Source: Conchocele bisecta
Taxonomy: Eukaryota; Mollusca; Bivalvia; Lucinida; Thyasiridae
Assembly: GCA_029237695.1 (NCBI GenBank)
Contig: JAQRGA010000361.1
Coordinates: 1-64,000 of the forward strand
DNA length: 64,000 nucleotides
Direction of reading: 5' to 3'
This document shows, in pieces, positions 34,801 to 46,623 of this stretch. The notes beneath the pieces are model-generated. The model was given only the letters and a program-made list of their open reading frames with translations. It had not been told where the DNA came from and did no database searches. The position numbers and the translations under genes are program-made. The first letter of the stretch is position 1. Each line of letters begins with the position of its first letter.

Positions 34801-36215
34801 TAGGTAACTCTCTTGCAGAGAATAATAGGAGACCGGCGATTGCCACGACGATTAAAGGCCCAATAATATTGGCGAGCCATGCTGGCCGTTTTTGATAATA
34901 TAGAAACAAGAAGGAAAGAGAGGACCCCGCGATCACCCCAGGCAGCGGCGGGCAGCCAACTGTTCCTGCTAATTTAGCACGGAGATTGGCGAGGGCTTTT
35001 TAGTTGTTTGTTTTTATCCATATATTTTGCCCCACCGGATCGGACTGGTGCTGGTGCTTTGCTGGTGCTGGAGCTGGAGCTGGTGCTGAGCTGGTGCTGG
35101 TGCAGCACAAATAGAGACGATAAATAGAATAAGGGTCGATATAATCATGCTGAACGCCTCGATGACGTGTATTATCCGTGACGCCTTCTCTCTGAACAGA
35201 GTGCGAATAACGCCGCACCGAGTGTAGTTTCCTTCGTGCAAGACCCTCGAGATTGTTTCGCGGCCGAGTTCCGAGACTTAATTGACCGAAAAGCGTCTCA
35301 CGGTTAGTCGAGGTAAGCCTCCATCGAGCTCCTTTTCGTCCCCACACCGCAGGAGTTTTGTTGATCCGCTCGGTAAGATTCTCTATCGCCCCGTGCTTCC
35401 TTTTGTTTCTTTCTTCTATAGCGATATGTTTGTCCAGCGCTGAGAGTTTGGAGAGGTTATTGACTAGTTTCGCCCGAGGTTTTTGCAGAACCTTATCGAG
35501 TCCCCGGAGTTCGCGAAGAGGTAACGGTGGGTCAAACTTCGATGCGTTTAGTTCGTTACCGTGTTTCAATCGTGTTAATAACGTCCCGGTGCTTGCGCGA
35601 GGATTCTTCGCAAGCGTTTGTCGGTAGCCTGAAAGTTTTTAATCTATTTTTTGTAGGCAGCGGCGCCCGATTGATTCGTCGAGCACCACCGAGCAGCTCG
35701 AGCAGGTGTGCTCCATATCGCTTCAAATGAAAGTGGGGCTGAGGAACTTTGTTTGGGTGTTCTTGTACGTCAGCAACTTCCAGTTTCTTGCCCCATTTAA
35801 CCCACAAGTCTCCCCTTTTAGTGCGTGCGGACCCATGTGGCATCAATGCCGCGTTTCAGAGACACTATACTCTCCCACCGTTTCACCAGAGTTTTGCGGT
35901 TTTTCCTCGATAGACCCAGCTCATTCTTGGAGATCCAGCAGGAATCCTCGGCACCGCCCTCCCATTCGGAGTTTTGGGGTTGGGCCTCCCACGTTTTCGA
36001 AATTGTACTCTCCCGGGGCGGTGCTCTATGAATGACGTTTCGTCCTCATTCATCGAGCATATTAGCGAAGTAGTCATTCAACGTCCACACGCCTCTTCGT
36101 GGCTATATGGATCGATAACATCATCATCATCATCGGAGTAATCATCGAGGTAAGCGTCTTCCGCTCGCCGTAGTGCGATCGAATTCGTCCATGCCAATAT
36201 CGAGAACCACCAAAT
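34795..36215 (-). pseudogene. Coiled-coil/transmembrane Polinton protein (copy 2, frameshifted)
   Basis: Minus-strand relative of 18070-19383. Blocks: an acidic N-terminus near 36190 (MDEFDR), DPPLPLRELRGLDK (about 35490-35535), NLSKLSALDKHIAIEER (near 35420), a coiled-coil part, a hydrophobic segment near 35110-35140 and a proline/alanine (APAPAP) linker near 35050-35090. The start codon seen in copy 1 is altered here, leaving the internal ATG at 36192 as the nearest. Several frame breaks. Divergent from the capsid gene. Confidence 0.65.
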
Positions 36216-36283
36216 TTAATAAATGATTAGTTATATTAAAGGAACAAAACAATAACAGGTTTAATAGTTTCAATAATTTAATT
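36216..36283. promoter_or_regulatory. Divergent spacer, capsid / coiled-coil genes (copy 2)
   Basis: AT-rich spacer of about 68 bp, including TTTAATAGTTTCAATAATTT before the capsid ATG. Copy 1 shares the related sequence TTGAAACTATTAAAC in its spacer. Conservation between diverged copies supports a regulatory role. Confidence 0.4.
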
Positions 36284-37460
36284 ATGTATTCGAGTCAAAC
36301 GGTCGCAAACCTCAATCCATACCGCAGACTGCGTGAGCCCTCCGGGCAAAAGGAATCTCACGACTCATTGTGCCGGTTACTGTTCGCCTCGCTTTCACTA
36401 TTCGCTAACGTCGACGGACGCCGACCAACCGACTTCAGAACCTGAGTCGCGCCATAAGTCCAAAGAAGGACCATGAAAAAGATTTCTGTAAAGAGGGATG
36501 TCCGAACGATGACAGCGTCGTCTACCATTGCTACCCAAAACAGACCTTGTTGGAAGACGGTGCAGAGTGCGATAATGCGGTCTATCAGGTATTGACACCA
36601 GCCGAAAATTAGAACGTAACCAGACTTTAGAATCGGGCTGTAACAAGGTAGATGGCAACGCGAGCGACAACGACGCAGTCCGCGTGGCGCTTACGCAACC
36701 GCTTCTACATCCCCTCCGACTTTGAGTTGCTGGAGCGGGCCACATCCCAACTATCAAGTCTTTGGCTGACCGCACTCGAATACGAACTAACGGTCAACGA
36801 CTACGGCCGATTTCTCAAATCCCCGACGTGTTATCAAACGTATACGATCGACAATATGTTTCGCTGGTGTACGACATGGTCCACGATCCCGAACTCGCGC
36901 GAATGATCCAGAAACCCAGTACGCCGGGCGCGTTGCCATTCTTTTACGACCGAGGTTCTTCGCCATCCGCAAGATGACAAAGGACCAAGGCGACTACACT
37001 TGTGGAAAATTAATGTCAACGTACCCTCCCGCTCGATGAAAGTATACTGATGCTGTTTCGAGGAGGCTCGGTTATCGCTCGGTGGCTAGAAAAACCGACA
37101 GATTCTATAACCCCAAAATCACGAGTTAGAGATGACGATCGAGGGAGTCCCCAACACTCTACAGCGGCGGGTCTTCAGCGCGCACCAGCATGGAGTGAAG
37201 TAAGAAAAGCAGGTTGCTTGCTCCGGCTCTAAGCGCGCTCCGGAGGTTGCAGCAGTTTGCCACAGACCTGCATCTCTCCCGTCTCCCTCGCGAGTTCCTG
37301 ATACCAAATACAGCGTTATGGCAGACATGCGAGCCAGCACGATGAGACCAAATACACGGTAGCGGACGCCAAGTTGAGAACGGCTAGTGAGGGTGTGAAC
37401 GATCCAGATATCAAAGAGGCGGCACGGAGCCTGGCCATTGAACGTGTACGTATATTATAA
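36284..37460 (+). pseudogene. MCP: Major capsid protein (copy 2, frameshifted, complete C-terminus)
   Basis: Starts MYSSQTVANLNPYRRLREP at 36284. Blocks follow the copy 1 capsid in order: NRFYIPSDFELLERA (about 36690-36730), LEYELTVNDYGR, SLVYDMV, LARMIQKP and FYNPKITS-like. The C-terminal part missing in copy 1 is present: DETKYTVADAKLRTASEGV (about 37345-37400) to AARSLAIERVRIL and the TAA at 37458-37460. Full length would be about 390 residues; frames change several times. A capsid shell protein of the virus-like stage of the element. Confidence 0.75.
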
Positions 37461-37569
37461 TTACAGACACCAACTCAACAAATCGAAGATGGTCGATACG
37501 TAATCAAGCGATCTACTAAAATCTAACAAATTTTATATTAATACATAATTCTAAAGAATTAATCAAGAA

Positions 37570-38199
37570 ATCAGCAATCCAATACCAATTCATCACGATT
37601 GGAGATGCCCACTCTGCCATAATATGATGGGCAGACAGGAGTGGAAAACCGTTTTTCAACCCGAACGTTGCTCGAGGAGTCCTACGCGATGCCTTTTCGT
37701 CACATTGTGATCCTATGTCCCCACTGTTGCTGCACAACAAGAATTAGCAGCGGCGCCCGTGGATAGAACCGACCCTGAGGTATATGGTTATTGACCCCCG
37801 GTGATAGGCTTCACGATTGGTGCGTGGTTTATACCAAAGATTCCAGGGTGAGAGCCCACCCGATATGTGATTGACGATTGCTCGCCAAGGCGGCGAATGA
37901 CCAAAAAAGAAGGACATGCTCTCCAAGCTCGCATTTTCCTGCCGCCATGCGAGGAAAAGCGTATGATCCTCCACTTCAAAAATACAACGCCGTCCTCAAG
38001 GATCTGCGCGAGCAAACGAAATGGGTCGCCCATCTTTCACTGCAAGGACGAGACTCATTTCATGACAGTCTTCGAGAGAATGACGTTATCCCACCGCCCG
38101 AGGAGCGCCTGGAGGTTCGAACAATTCTTTCGGAAACTAAGCACGCCAAGCTTCTGCTAAAGACTGATCAACCAACTGCTTATAAAGTTATCAATTAAT
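37570..38199 (+). CDS. Unidentified element protein (about 200 residues, partly open)
   Basis: The plus-strand frame 37878-38198 (about 105 codons) is the best part: YNAVLKDLREQTKWVAHLSL, then PPPEERLEVRTILSETKHAK and the end TAYKVIN. A preceding part around 37730-37870 includes AQQELAAAPVDRTDPEVYG in another frame. A minus-strand frame across the same DNA is less likely, since the plus frame ends just before an AT-rich TTAATTAATAATTAATTT boundary. It lies directly after the capsid gene in the segment deleted from copy 1. Family not recognised. Confidence 0.4.
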
Positions 38200-39790
38200 T
38201 AATAATTAATTTTAAGAAAATTGCAAAGTAAATAAGCTATTGCAATCTTAACCAAGCTTAGCATTGCTGAACAATGCTGAACAAATACTGAACCAATGCT
38301 GAACAAATGCTTTAACAATGGTTTAACAATGTTTAACAATTTTTGGTGCTCCGCTGCGAGCTTTGTTGCGAGCAATAATGGTGATCATAAGTATCGGTGG
38401 GAGCTTGGCAATATGTTACAGTAATGAGACTTGTTAGAATAGTTAAATTTAATGTAAGAAAAATGAACTGGCGAACGAACCTTCTCGATCACTAATGAAG
38501 AAACCTCAACTCCGACTGCAACAATCTGAAAGATAATGATCCACAGAGCAATCGGGATCTACTCCAACTCCAACGGCAGTTTGGAATATGTGATGAGGCA
38601 ACACTTCCGAATGGAAAATGCCGGCGCCGACGCGAGCGTCTAGCTGCGCTGATTGCTGGGGGACAAAATCGGAGCATTATCTCGGTAGGCGTCCTCTCAG
38701 TTTGTCAGGTGGAATAAGAATGTCAATTCGGAGATTGATAAAATGTATGCGCGATTAAACGAATCCAAATTGGGAAGCAGAGAATGACAAAAATATACAC
38801 TTGGATCGGCGCTATTCATTTGTACGCTACCGCCGTTAGTATAATCTTCGTCCTAACCAAACACCGAAGTGAATTCACCGATCTAGTGACCTGACCCTGT
38901 TTATAGGACACACTCTTAGGAACGACGCATGCTGCTCCAATTTATCACAAGTTTGAATGTACTTAGCTCCACTGACAACCCGCTTGACCACGGGTAAGGC
39001 AGACTGTCAATTTGACATATATGCCCGACGGAACTATAAGCTCGGAAAATGATGACCCAAGACACCATCCCAAATTCAATTTAACACCGCGTGAGTGACC
39101 GGAGTTGAACAGATTGCTCCAACAAACACTCGAAACCCGATGTTACTCCCGCCCACTGGATGACATACCAGCATATAATAAATCCCAAAAGAACAGGCAG
39201 CTGGGCGGGCGGCGGCCTGCCACACATCAAACCTAACGAAAAGTTAAACAAGATAAAATACGCCCGCCGAGCTCGAGTACGGGCTAAACAGTCGTTGCGA
39301 GTGGAGTCTTGGGACGCGTGGTAGTAGCCGGTCCAGAGAGCGAGTTGACAGACTATCTTATATCGTAACGGCTGATCTCTAGGGTGACGTGTCGGCATAC
39401 GTCAATTGTCAAACATTACAGTCTGTGTGGTATGCGGATGACAAGAGGCAAGACAAACATCTCTGGGTGATCTCATGTGTGTGTGTGGGAAGCAATTCAC
39501 GAATTAGAAGCACACCCAAATTATTTGAATTGTCACCCAATACCAACTCCCTTGGAAGTTGACTGCACCCATTCACGAATTGGGAGTTGGTTTGTTGTGT
39601 TGGTCCTGGCAGTTGATGGTGCCCTGTGCGTGTGGAAATACCCCCTAATTACCCAATCCAGATTGGAAAACAACCGCCAGTGTTCAGCAAGAAAGTTACG
39701 AAACACCAAACTCAACAATTTTAATTTGGATGCGCCCCATTTAAACATTGAACGCGACCCTTTTATATGCAATAATTATAACAATGGCTG
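38200..39790. other. Element DNA with broken, unrecognised frames
   Basis: Begins with a short direct repeat (CAATGCTGAACAAATGCT, several times, 38265-38340). Around 38500-38690 a plus-strand segment reads LQRQFGICDEATLPNGKCRR and RRERLAALIAGGQN in adjacent frames, probably part of a real gene. About 38790-38900 has KIYTWIGAIHLYATAVSIIF, a hydrophobic segment. The region 39500-39680 repeats CACGAATTGGGAGTTGG-type sequence. No Walker A or cysteine-protease triad was seen. A packaging ATPase or protease could be hidden here by frameshifts. Confidence 0.4.
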
Positions 39791-39796
39791 AACAAG

Positions 39797-40010
39797 ATGC
39801 GTAAAATGATAGTGAATGCGCTTTATCAGCCCGTGATGATATCGGTTCTCAGTATCGAGGTAGCTCGAGCAGGAAAGTATTGTCTTAGGAGGGCCGCTCC
39901 CAAATTGGACTTTACTGTGAGAGACATAGGCTCGTGACCTTGGGTGTAACGGCGCAGTTTGGACCCGAGATTATCTAATTAAAGCTGGAATTAAACCCGT
40001 TTATATATGA
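39797..40010 (+). CDS. Small hydrophobic element protein
   Basis: Starts MRKMIVNALYQPVMISVLS at 39797. It has a hydrophobic N-terminal half and ends IKAGIKPVYI at a TGA at 40008, six bases before the next gene. Two frame breaks near 39930 and 39975. The order, a tiny membrane protein then the gene at 40016, resembles gene pairs I associate with invertebrate Polintons. Function unknown. Confidence 0.45.
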
Positions 40011-40015
40011 AATAA

Positions 40016-40447
40016 ATGGCCTTCGATCGAATAATGATAGGTGGGGCACTTGTAAACGCATTGGCGTTCAGTGGTAGCAACTTTATATTCTCGAAAATAG
40101 GAAATCGACGTGAATGAGGAGCGCAAGCGTCACGATTTAGCTGTAGAACAACTCAATAGTCGCAAAGGAAGCGTGTCGAAAAAACAACGCGCCCATCTGA
40201 CTGGTCAACGAAGAGCTGCGCCGTGAGAATCACGGCCACGCCACCCACCCCCCCCCCCCCCCGCGCAAACTTCCCATAACGTTGAAGCAGCCAACGCGAG
40301 TACCGCTGGCATATCCCAGAAAGTCTCGATCCAATGGATCGCGAGCCACAACTTTCAATTTCTATGTACCGTCAGAGCCCAATAAGACCTTCGAGATCGC
40401 TTCATCGTCGTGGGAATGGGTGTGTGGGGCTCGTCGGCTACTTATAA
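40016..40447 (+). pseudogene. Conserved Polinton small protein with terminal membrane segments
   Basis: Starts at the ATG at 40016 (MAFDRIMIG). Blocks in changing frames: GGALVNALAFSG-type hydrophobic N-terminus, RKRHDLAVEQLNSRK, AHLTGQRRAAP / NEELRRENH, REYRWHIP, LDPMDREPQLS and a hydrophobic C-terminal end (VGLVGYL). I recognise the RKRHDLAVEQL...EPQLSDF pattern as a recurrent uncharacterised protein of invertebrate Polintons. A run of about 17 cytosines at 40245-40262 sits inside the gene and is likely an expansion or sequence error. Role unknown; probably membrane-linked. Confidence 0.6.
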
Positions 40448-40859
40448 AATAATAAATTAATTAATTAAAACAAATTTATTTTATAAAAATATATAATAGA
40501 ACGATTTAGTTGACGAACTTTATTACCTATGATCGATGTAGGCTACACTGCCCAAAAACATCGTTACCTGTGCAAAGAGTATGATTCGTCTGGCCCGAGA
40601 TTCCTCTCGAGACGTGGCGCGAGGACAAAACGCGGCCACCCTTTTTCGCAAAGGCGGATGATAGATAATTAGATTCCCCAGAATTCCCTCTCCTAGTTCA
40701 ACCCAAACGGTGATTGGGCTGCCGCGAAACTCCAACAAAGGTTTATTAATTAACGACGCAGTTTACCGGACGAACAGGCTAGGGCATGTGGAGATTGTCC
40801 GATATATTAGAATACTTCGCAACATGAACACGCGCAAACTTGATAACCAAACTAACGGT

Positions 40860-41840
40860 CGCCTAGCGCGTAACTACAAACACATAATATAGCACGTGGC
40901 TACTGGAAGGGAACTCGCTGCCATCAAGAAACCTCGCGGCAGCGACCAAGGTTTCAGAAATACGCAGTCAAGAATGGCTCAAGAAGCAGCCAGCTGGCAG
41001 ATCTATTACCAGCGCCTCACAATATTCCGCGCCCGGAAATTCGACGTGCCGGTGCCGAACCAAGTTCACCAAGCGGACTCCGTTTCTACCTCACGATCGT
41101 TCGGTCGCAAGACGTACAAGTACGCACTGACAATCGTTGACGTACGAGTCGTTATAAGGGGGCTGAGCGTTGGCCACTAAAGAGTCTAAGGAAGTGGGCC
41201 GAGGACACTTTTCCCGAATAATACGAGGATCCTCTCAAATGGCCCCGAATCTTCTCCAGTCGATCCTGGCCGCGAGTTCATGGGCGCGGTCCTCTCATCT
41301 TTTGTCTAAAATCACAAAGTTTCCTATCAGACCGCGGCGTCAACATCCACCGGTACCAGGGATCGTGAACCTTTCAATGCGAACCCTGGGCTGAGAGACT
41401 GTTCGACACCAATATCGCCAAAGAACTGTAGACCCTCATTCGCGATCGACGATGGGTGGCAGACTGCCAGCCGTGGTACTCGCACGAACGGAGAGGTGAC
41501 CAGATTGATAGTAAGAAGCCCGTAGATGCTATCAAGTTTAAAAGGGTGACGAGCAAGCCTCTGCCGTCTCGCGAGGCACCCGTTGGTTAGAGGAGCAGCA
41601 ATCCTGAGATTGCGCTTCCATCGAGTTGACGTCCTGGTACCTCAATCAACCCGGGAGAGCTTGAAGTGGCACGCCGCCGCGCGACTGAGCCCGTGTGTCT
41701 CTGAATGTATATCAACTGGATCGCTCTATTACCAAAACCCGATGACCCGTGCCTTATTAATTTGCTGATGGTCCATCTCGCGGTTTTGTTCGCGAGAACT
41801 TTCTTATGGTACCTTCTGACCAAGCTTCCCCCGATTGCTT
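40860..41840 (+). pseudogene. INT: Retroviral-type (rve) integrase, frameshifted
   Basis: Catalyses insertion of the element's ends into target DNA. The N-terminal part near 40900 is followed by PVPNQVHQADS (about 41052-41085; the D is the first acidic catalytic residue by position), RKTYKYALTIVDV (near 41110-41150), LATKESKEV (41173-41200), PLKWPRIFS, RGVNIHRYQG (about 41335-41365), RNPGLRDCST-type and RDRRWVADCQP (41440-41475), IDSKKPVDAIKFKRVTSKPL (about 41505-41565), and a chromodomain/SH3-like tail with YLNQPGRA and FARTFLWYL. The typical length is about 320 residues. Frames switch near 41.16, 41.23, 41.37 and 41.59 kb. It converges on the polymerase gene with a near-zero gap. Copy 1 has lost this gene. 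Confidence 0.82.
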
Positions 41841-44800
41841 AAATCAAGAGAGTTTCTGTAAGTATTCCGTCTGGTAACACGCGTCTTTTTATCGTAGTAC
41901 GCCGAGAGTCCTAAGTTTTGTTTGACAGTACTTTTCATAATGCCGTTTTTCATTTTAATCCTCGATTTTGTGTTACATCTATAATGTGTTTTTTTCCATC
42001 TTCTGTAGGTTCACTTAGTACGTTATATCTAGCCCAATTTAAAATTGTTAGTTCTCTGGACATTCCATTCGCAGAGTTTTTATTAATTTAATTTGTTTCT
42101 ACATTGGATTCAAATGACTTATCTTTAGTGGAATTAAATTTGTTGTCAGCGAAATAACACTTACTAGATAACGCTATCGGCCCTAACTCCGCTGAATTCA
42201 GTTTGAAGTCCCTGGCTCTCTTTCGCGCCATTTATCCCAGCCAACCATTTCTTTTTTTTCCTTTTCTTTTCAAAACTCGTCCTATAAGTTTTAGTTATAC
42301 TCAATTCTCTATCGTTTTTCCACTAACTCCTATATACATACTATCCGGTCCATTGTATTAATCAAATCTTCTCTTTTACGTATTTTGGTCTAGAAATTCG
42401 TAGTAAAATTCCAACATCTCATTAGCTTGTTGATAAACCGCCTATTCCACAGTGGAAGTGGGCTCTTTAACTGCACACCAGGTTTCGGAAGAGATTTTGT
42501 ACGCATCTCTGTCTCTCCAAATCATCAAAGAATGCAGATCTTAACTCTTTGTCAACACAGGTTCGTCTTGTGTATATGTCGTATTTTAAATGTCTCCTCT
42601 TTGCCTCTATCAATTTTCCACAACACAATTGCCTAATAATATTCCATTATATCCGCTACTGGTTTCTTATTTGTGTTCTACATCGCCTGTTCGTCTTGCA
42701 GCTGTAACTTCTTTTGCTGAACATTCGAAGGGTTTTCCGACTAATATAATCTATAACTCGATGAACTCCCGTTTTCTCTAGGCCGATTTTTAAATTACCA
42801 TTTTCAAAAGTGGCGGCGTACAGCAGTACTTTGGTGGCCGACATAAGATCCCTCCAATTTTCTTCCATTTCCTCTAGTTCTTCCAGTATCTCCAAATATT
42901 TTTATCAGTGTGTGCTGGAACCTCAATCACATCTACTTTCTCTGTTTTATAATAAATGGATACATTTCAGAAAATCTAAACTTATAAGTGTTGTGGAACT
43001 TCTATATCCACCTCCGCAAACCCAAACCATCTCCAATAAAACTCTTTTACAAAACTTTTTAATAAATTTAGGATTATGTGGGTATCTATATGGTGTTTAT
43101 AGTTTTTCTCTCCCACACGCATTTCTTTTATTTAACGTAGAGAAATATAACGCGGTTTGCATCATACCCCAAAAATAGCCTTGCAATTTGTTAATATCAT
43201 TGATCCAAAATGAGGAATTAGATCTAATATTTGAAACACGGCTTCTGCGTTAGCCGTGTAAAATACCGATTGATGGACCCCCGACTAGAGCCGTCCTTTC
43301 ATCATTTCGTATGTTTCTTCATTTGTGCATATAGAGCCCATCCGGTAATAACCACCTTTATAGATTTTTGTTCGTTAAATGGTTTTCCCTCTAATAAAAT
43401 ATTGTATAGCCACACCCGTAGTGTTACCGCTAATCGTTGAAATATCCACACCTCTGTGTTTATAAAATTCAACACATTTTTTTCCACCGCTTCTAGGAAC
43501 GGTGCATACATCTAAATCGTTATAATATTTCAACCAATCTCTGAAAGTTTCAATTCTTTTCTTCGAAAATTCTACGACATTTACATAATTCAGTTTCATC
43601 TAGTTAACATTTTCCCCGATAGTTTGGAATACCATTCTCTATACTCAGGCAGTCCTGGTAATCAATTTTGTCTGGAGAATCGAACCACTCGTAAGGAAAG
43701 AAAGATTTCCTGTCCATTTGGGCAAGCCGTAGCTTTATCCAACATCGTAACTTACATCCTGGTCCCTGGTAAAGTATTACATCAAGAAATCTAACCCGGA
43801 GTAAATAAAAATATGTGCGTTTGCCCGTTTATCCGACCATTACTTTCTTGTTGTGCAGATATTCACCTACTAAATATTTCTTTATTCAGTTTATATCGTA
43901 CTTACTGCTGTTAAAACCATAACCGGTACTTGCTCTATCCACTGTCGATCTGGCGATTTTCGTTTTACGTAAATGTTCTGGATAAACCCATATCTTGACC
44001 ACCTTCTTTCTATTATAGCTTTTCCCCTGACTTCCAAATCTTCTACAAATTGTTCTATAAGTTTTTGCAGATCTATAACAAATATGATTACTGTTCCTGA
44101 AGAAATTATCTCCTATACTAACACTTACCGAACGTGCTCGGGGGGGGGGGCTTCGTACCTCAAACTATTACCTAGCGTTTTAAGTAAATTCTGTTAGAAG
44201 TAGGTGTGGTTTGAGATACGCCTCAAAATCATATACTATCTGATATGATAAAGAGTAGTGTCGCAACCGATCTTTATATCTTTACCCGTGTCTTTTGGAT
44301 TCGCATTCCACATAACTACTAGTTGAATTCTTATGCTTCTCTAATAAATGTATCTCTTCTCATAGAGGATGCGCGTTCTTCTTTTTTTTTTGTTTGTTTT
44401 CTATTCTTTGCATGAATCTCACACCCGTGCCAGTAACAGCCCGTGATATTGATATACGTATGTTGTCTTGGCAGTATCCCTCTACTGGAGCTCCTAAAAT
44501 CCATCTTTCATCCCCGTGTCCGCACTGTTCGGTGAGTGTGAATTCCCTCCCGCTTTCCACTGAATACATCCTATCGACGCCCCAGGAACTGTTAGAACCT
44601 TTTGGGTAAAACGATTTCTCGAACGACGACGCGGCGCTCTAAAAATAATTACCATCACATACTATTTTTTGTCTCACCTTTCATACATGTTGGTCCGTGT
44701 CCTCTCATATTACTCGCATTTGTGAATCACTGATTACAATTATGCAGGCGAAGTTTTAGATAGTTTTTAAGGTTTTTTTTATCAAAATGCGTGATTTATA

Positions 44801-45980
44801 AACAGTCCTATTGTTCTTTGGTTTATTACCTATTTCATTATAGTGCGCGTACCTTTCCTCAACACCTACGTTATATTTGGTCAGGATGATATACTTCTAT
44901 ACCTACCTTAAACCTCTTCAACTTTTTTAGATCTGAAAAAGGATTGGTGAAACAACATTACTACGAAATATTGCTTACTAAGTTTCTTCCGCATTTCTGT
45001 ACATCTGTCAGGTCCGATCTTTTTATCAAGTGCATACTAGACACCTGATCAACAAAGACGTCATTATACTTATCAAAGAAAATACATACCTTTTCTATTC
45101 CCAACCATTCCTGGAAGTGTCTCCTCCTGCTGCTTCTTGATGTAGTCCCAAATCTATCCCCTAACTGCCCTGTATTAGCTTTACAAAACCTCTACCCATC
45201 TTACAAACTTCCACTTTGTATTTGGTCCTGTCTATTTTATCGGACATTATTCGTGTTTTGCTCCTTATCTGACACCATTTTTTAACGGTTTTCATTGATG
45301 ATAGTGGTTACGCTACCACCGAGATTTTTGTGAAATATTAGAGTTTTTAGTTTTCCATTTTTTAGTTTCCTCCATAGTTTCTAGCTTGTAAATAAAAGAA
45401 AATGAATAACTCAAATAAAAATTTGATGTTTAATACGGAGCGAGTTTAATCGACCCATGCGTTCAGACTCGTTGATGTCAATGTTTTTTTACGAAAGTGA
45501 TAATTGTAACTACCCGTCTTCCATTTTCTACCTTTTTCCATTTTTCAATCGTGAAGCCCCATATTTCCTCACCTTTTCCACAATCGCGCGAACTTATAGA
45601 TATTTTTCTTATTATTTGGTATTGGGCGTCTAATTGAGACAAATTATTGTGCTTGAAGGTAATTCTTTAGATTTAATTACACTAGCCCTTAACCCCGCAA
45701 TACTTTCTTTTTGAATTCTGTTACCAACTTCTCTCTAAGTGAGAGGTCTTTAAAGGCCCTCTTTTTGTGGGCGCGGGTAAACCGCTTCATAAAACGCTCA
45801 TTCTTTGTGGAGTTTATCAGCTTTGTCACCACCTAACTCTCACCGTTTACTATAAGTAATCCCTAGAGGTTCGGCTTCTCTTCTCAAACTTTCTATTTCT
45901 GTCGTATCAAATTTTCTGTAATTACTTTTATGTATAACCTATGTAATTTATCTGTTTCAAATTAGTCTTGAAAACATTAA
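41835..45980 (-). pseudogene. polB: Protein-primed family B DNA polymerase (copy 2, frameshifted, near full length)
   Basis: Minus-strand relative of 14680-16875, extended on both sides. The C-terminal part (41835-42060) survives here but not in copy 1. The palm and exonuclease parts (42.06-43.95 kb) include ARTYEAKE/NSxxG-type and YYNDLDVCTV (about 43510-43540), PYEWFDSPDKID (43675-43705) and motif C remnants near 42340. Upstream are GHGDERWILGAPVEGYC (near 44470-44520) and SRAVTGTGVRFMQRIE (about 44400-44450). An N-terminal basic part reaches about 45.98 kb (REAEPLGITYSK near 45860). Expected length is about 1,200-1,350 residues. Frame breaks are frequent. Confidence 0.82.
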
Positions 45981-46254
45981 GTTTTTTTCCACGTCTATTT
46001 GAACATAAACATATACATATACATATATATTGGAGTTGTGAGACCTTGTTGTAAGACGTTTACCGTAAAAGACTATCTACGAAGGCATCAAGCGAGACGG
46101 AGAAAGTTTCCTTGTGCCCCCCCCCCAAAAAACAAAAAAAAAAAATTTCAATGCCCAGATGCCTTGTAAATTCGTTATTGCCCAAACTCTTTGTAGACAT
46201 AAGTGCAAATACGCTGTCAGGTGGCTAAAGGGAAACGTGGTAGACTAGAGCTGG
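45981..46254. other. Sub-terminal non-coding DNA of copy 2
   Basis: Between the polymerase N-terminus and the terminal repeat. It contains a short ATACAT repeat, a run of about 10 C and a run of A (46118-46145). No gene is visible. Confidence 0.5.
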
Positions 46255-46623
46255 TAGAATTAGTTGCTGATCTATCGAAATCAATTAGACTATATTGAGG
46301 AGGTAAATACGAAATATAAACCATCACTCGCGACGTATAGAATTAATGCAAAAATCAACAATTGAACAAACATTTCCCTTCTTTTTTTTTCCCTCCGCGC
46401 AATATATCGGGTGCTATTTCTGGCGTATATAAATCTATGAGATTTATCTTTATCAATTGGACCTCTTTCTCAACTTAGTATTTATACACCAATTGTCACG
46501 ATTTGCTGACGGGAGACAATTTCCTCTAACCAATTTTGAGTTTTTCGGGGTGTGGGGGTAGTCTACTAGGGTTATAACTAATACCACCCTGAGTGTATCA
46601 TTTTGAGACACCCTTTATACTAC
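46255..46623. repeat. Terminal inverted repeat, right end of copy 2
   Basis: Complement of 28114-28480, ending CCTTTATACTAC(T). Contains CAATTGTCACGATTTGC, GGGAGACAATTTCCTC and TTTTTCGGGGTGTGGGGGTA. The outer 140 bp also match the copy 1 terminus. Confidence 0.85.

Larger units (their letters stand above)
28114..46623 (+). mobile_element. Polinton/Maverick-like element, copy 2 (full length)
   Basis: About 18.5 kb bounded by inverted terminal repeats and a 6-bp target duplication. Order left to right: duplicated-domain region (plus), small gene (minus), fibre-like gene (minus), genes Y and X (plus), small anchored ORF (plus), coiled-coil/TM gene (minus), capsid (plus), several small genes, integrase (plus), polymerase (minus). 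The size, 6-bp duplication, protein-primed polymerase, rve-type integrase and capsid are together diagnostic of the Polinton/adintovirus class. Nearly every gene is frameshifted. No packaging ATPase Walker motif or adenain-like protease was found in readable frames. Confidence 0.92.
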
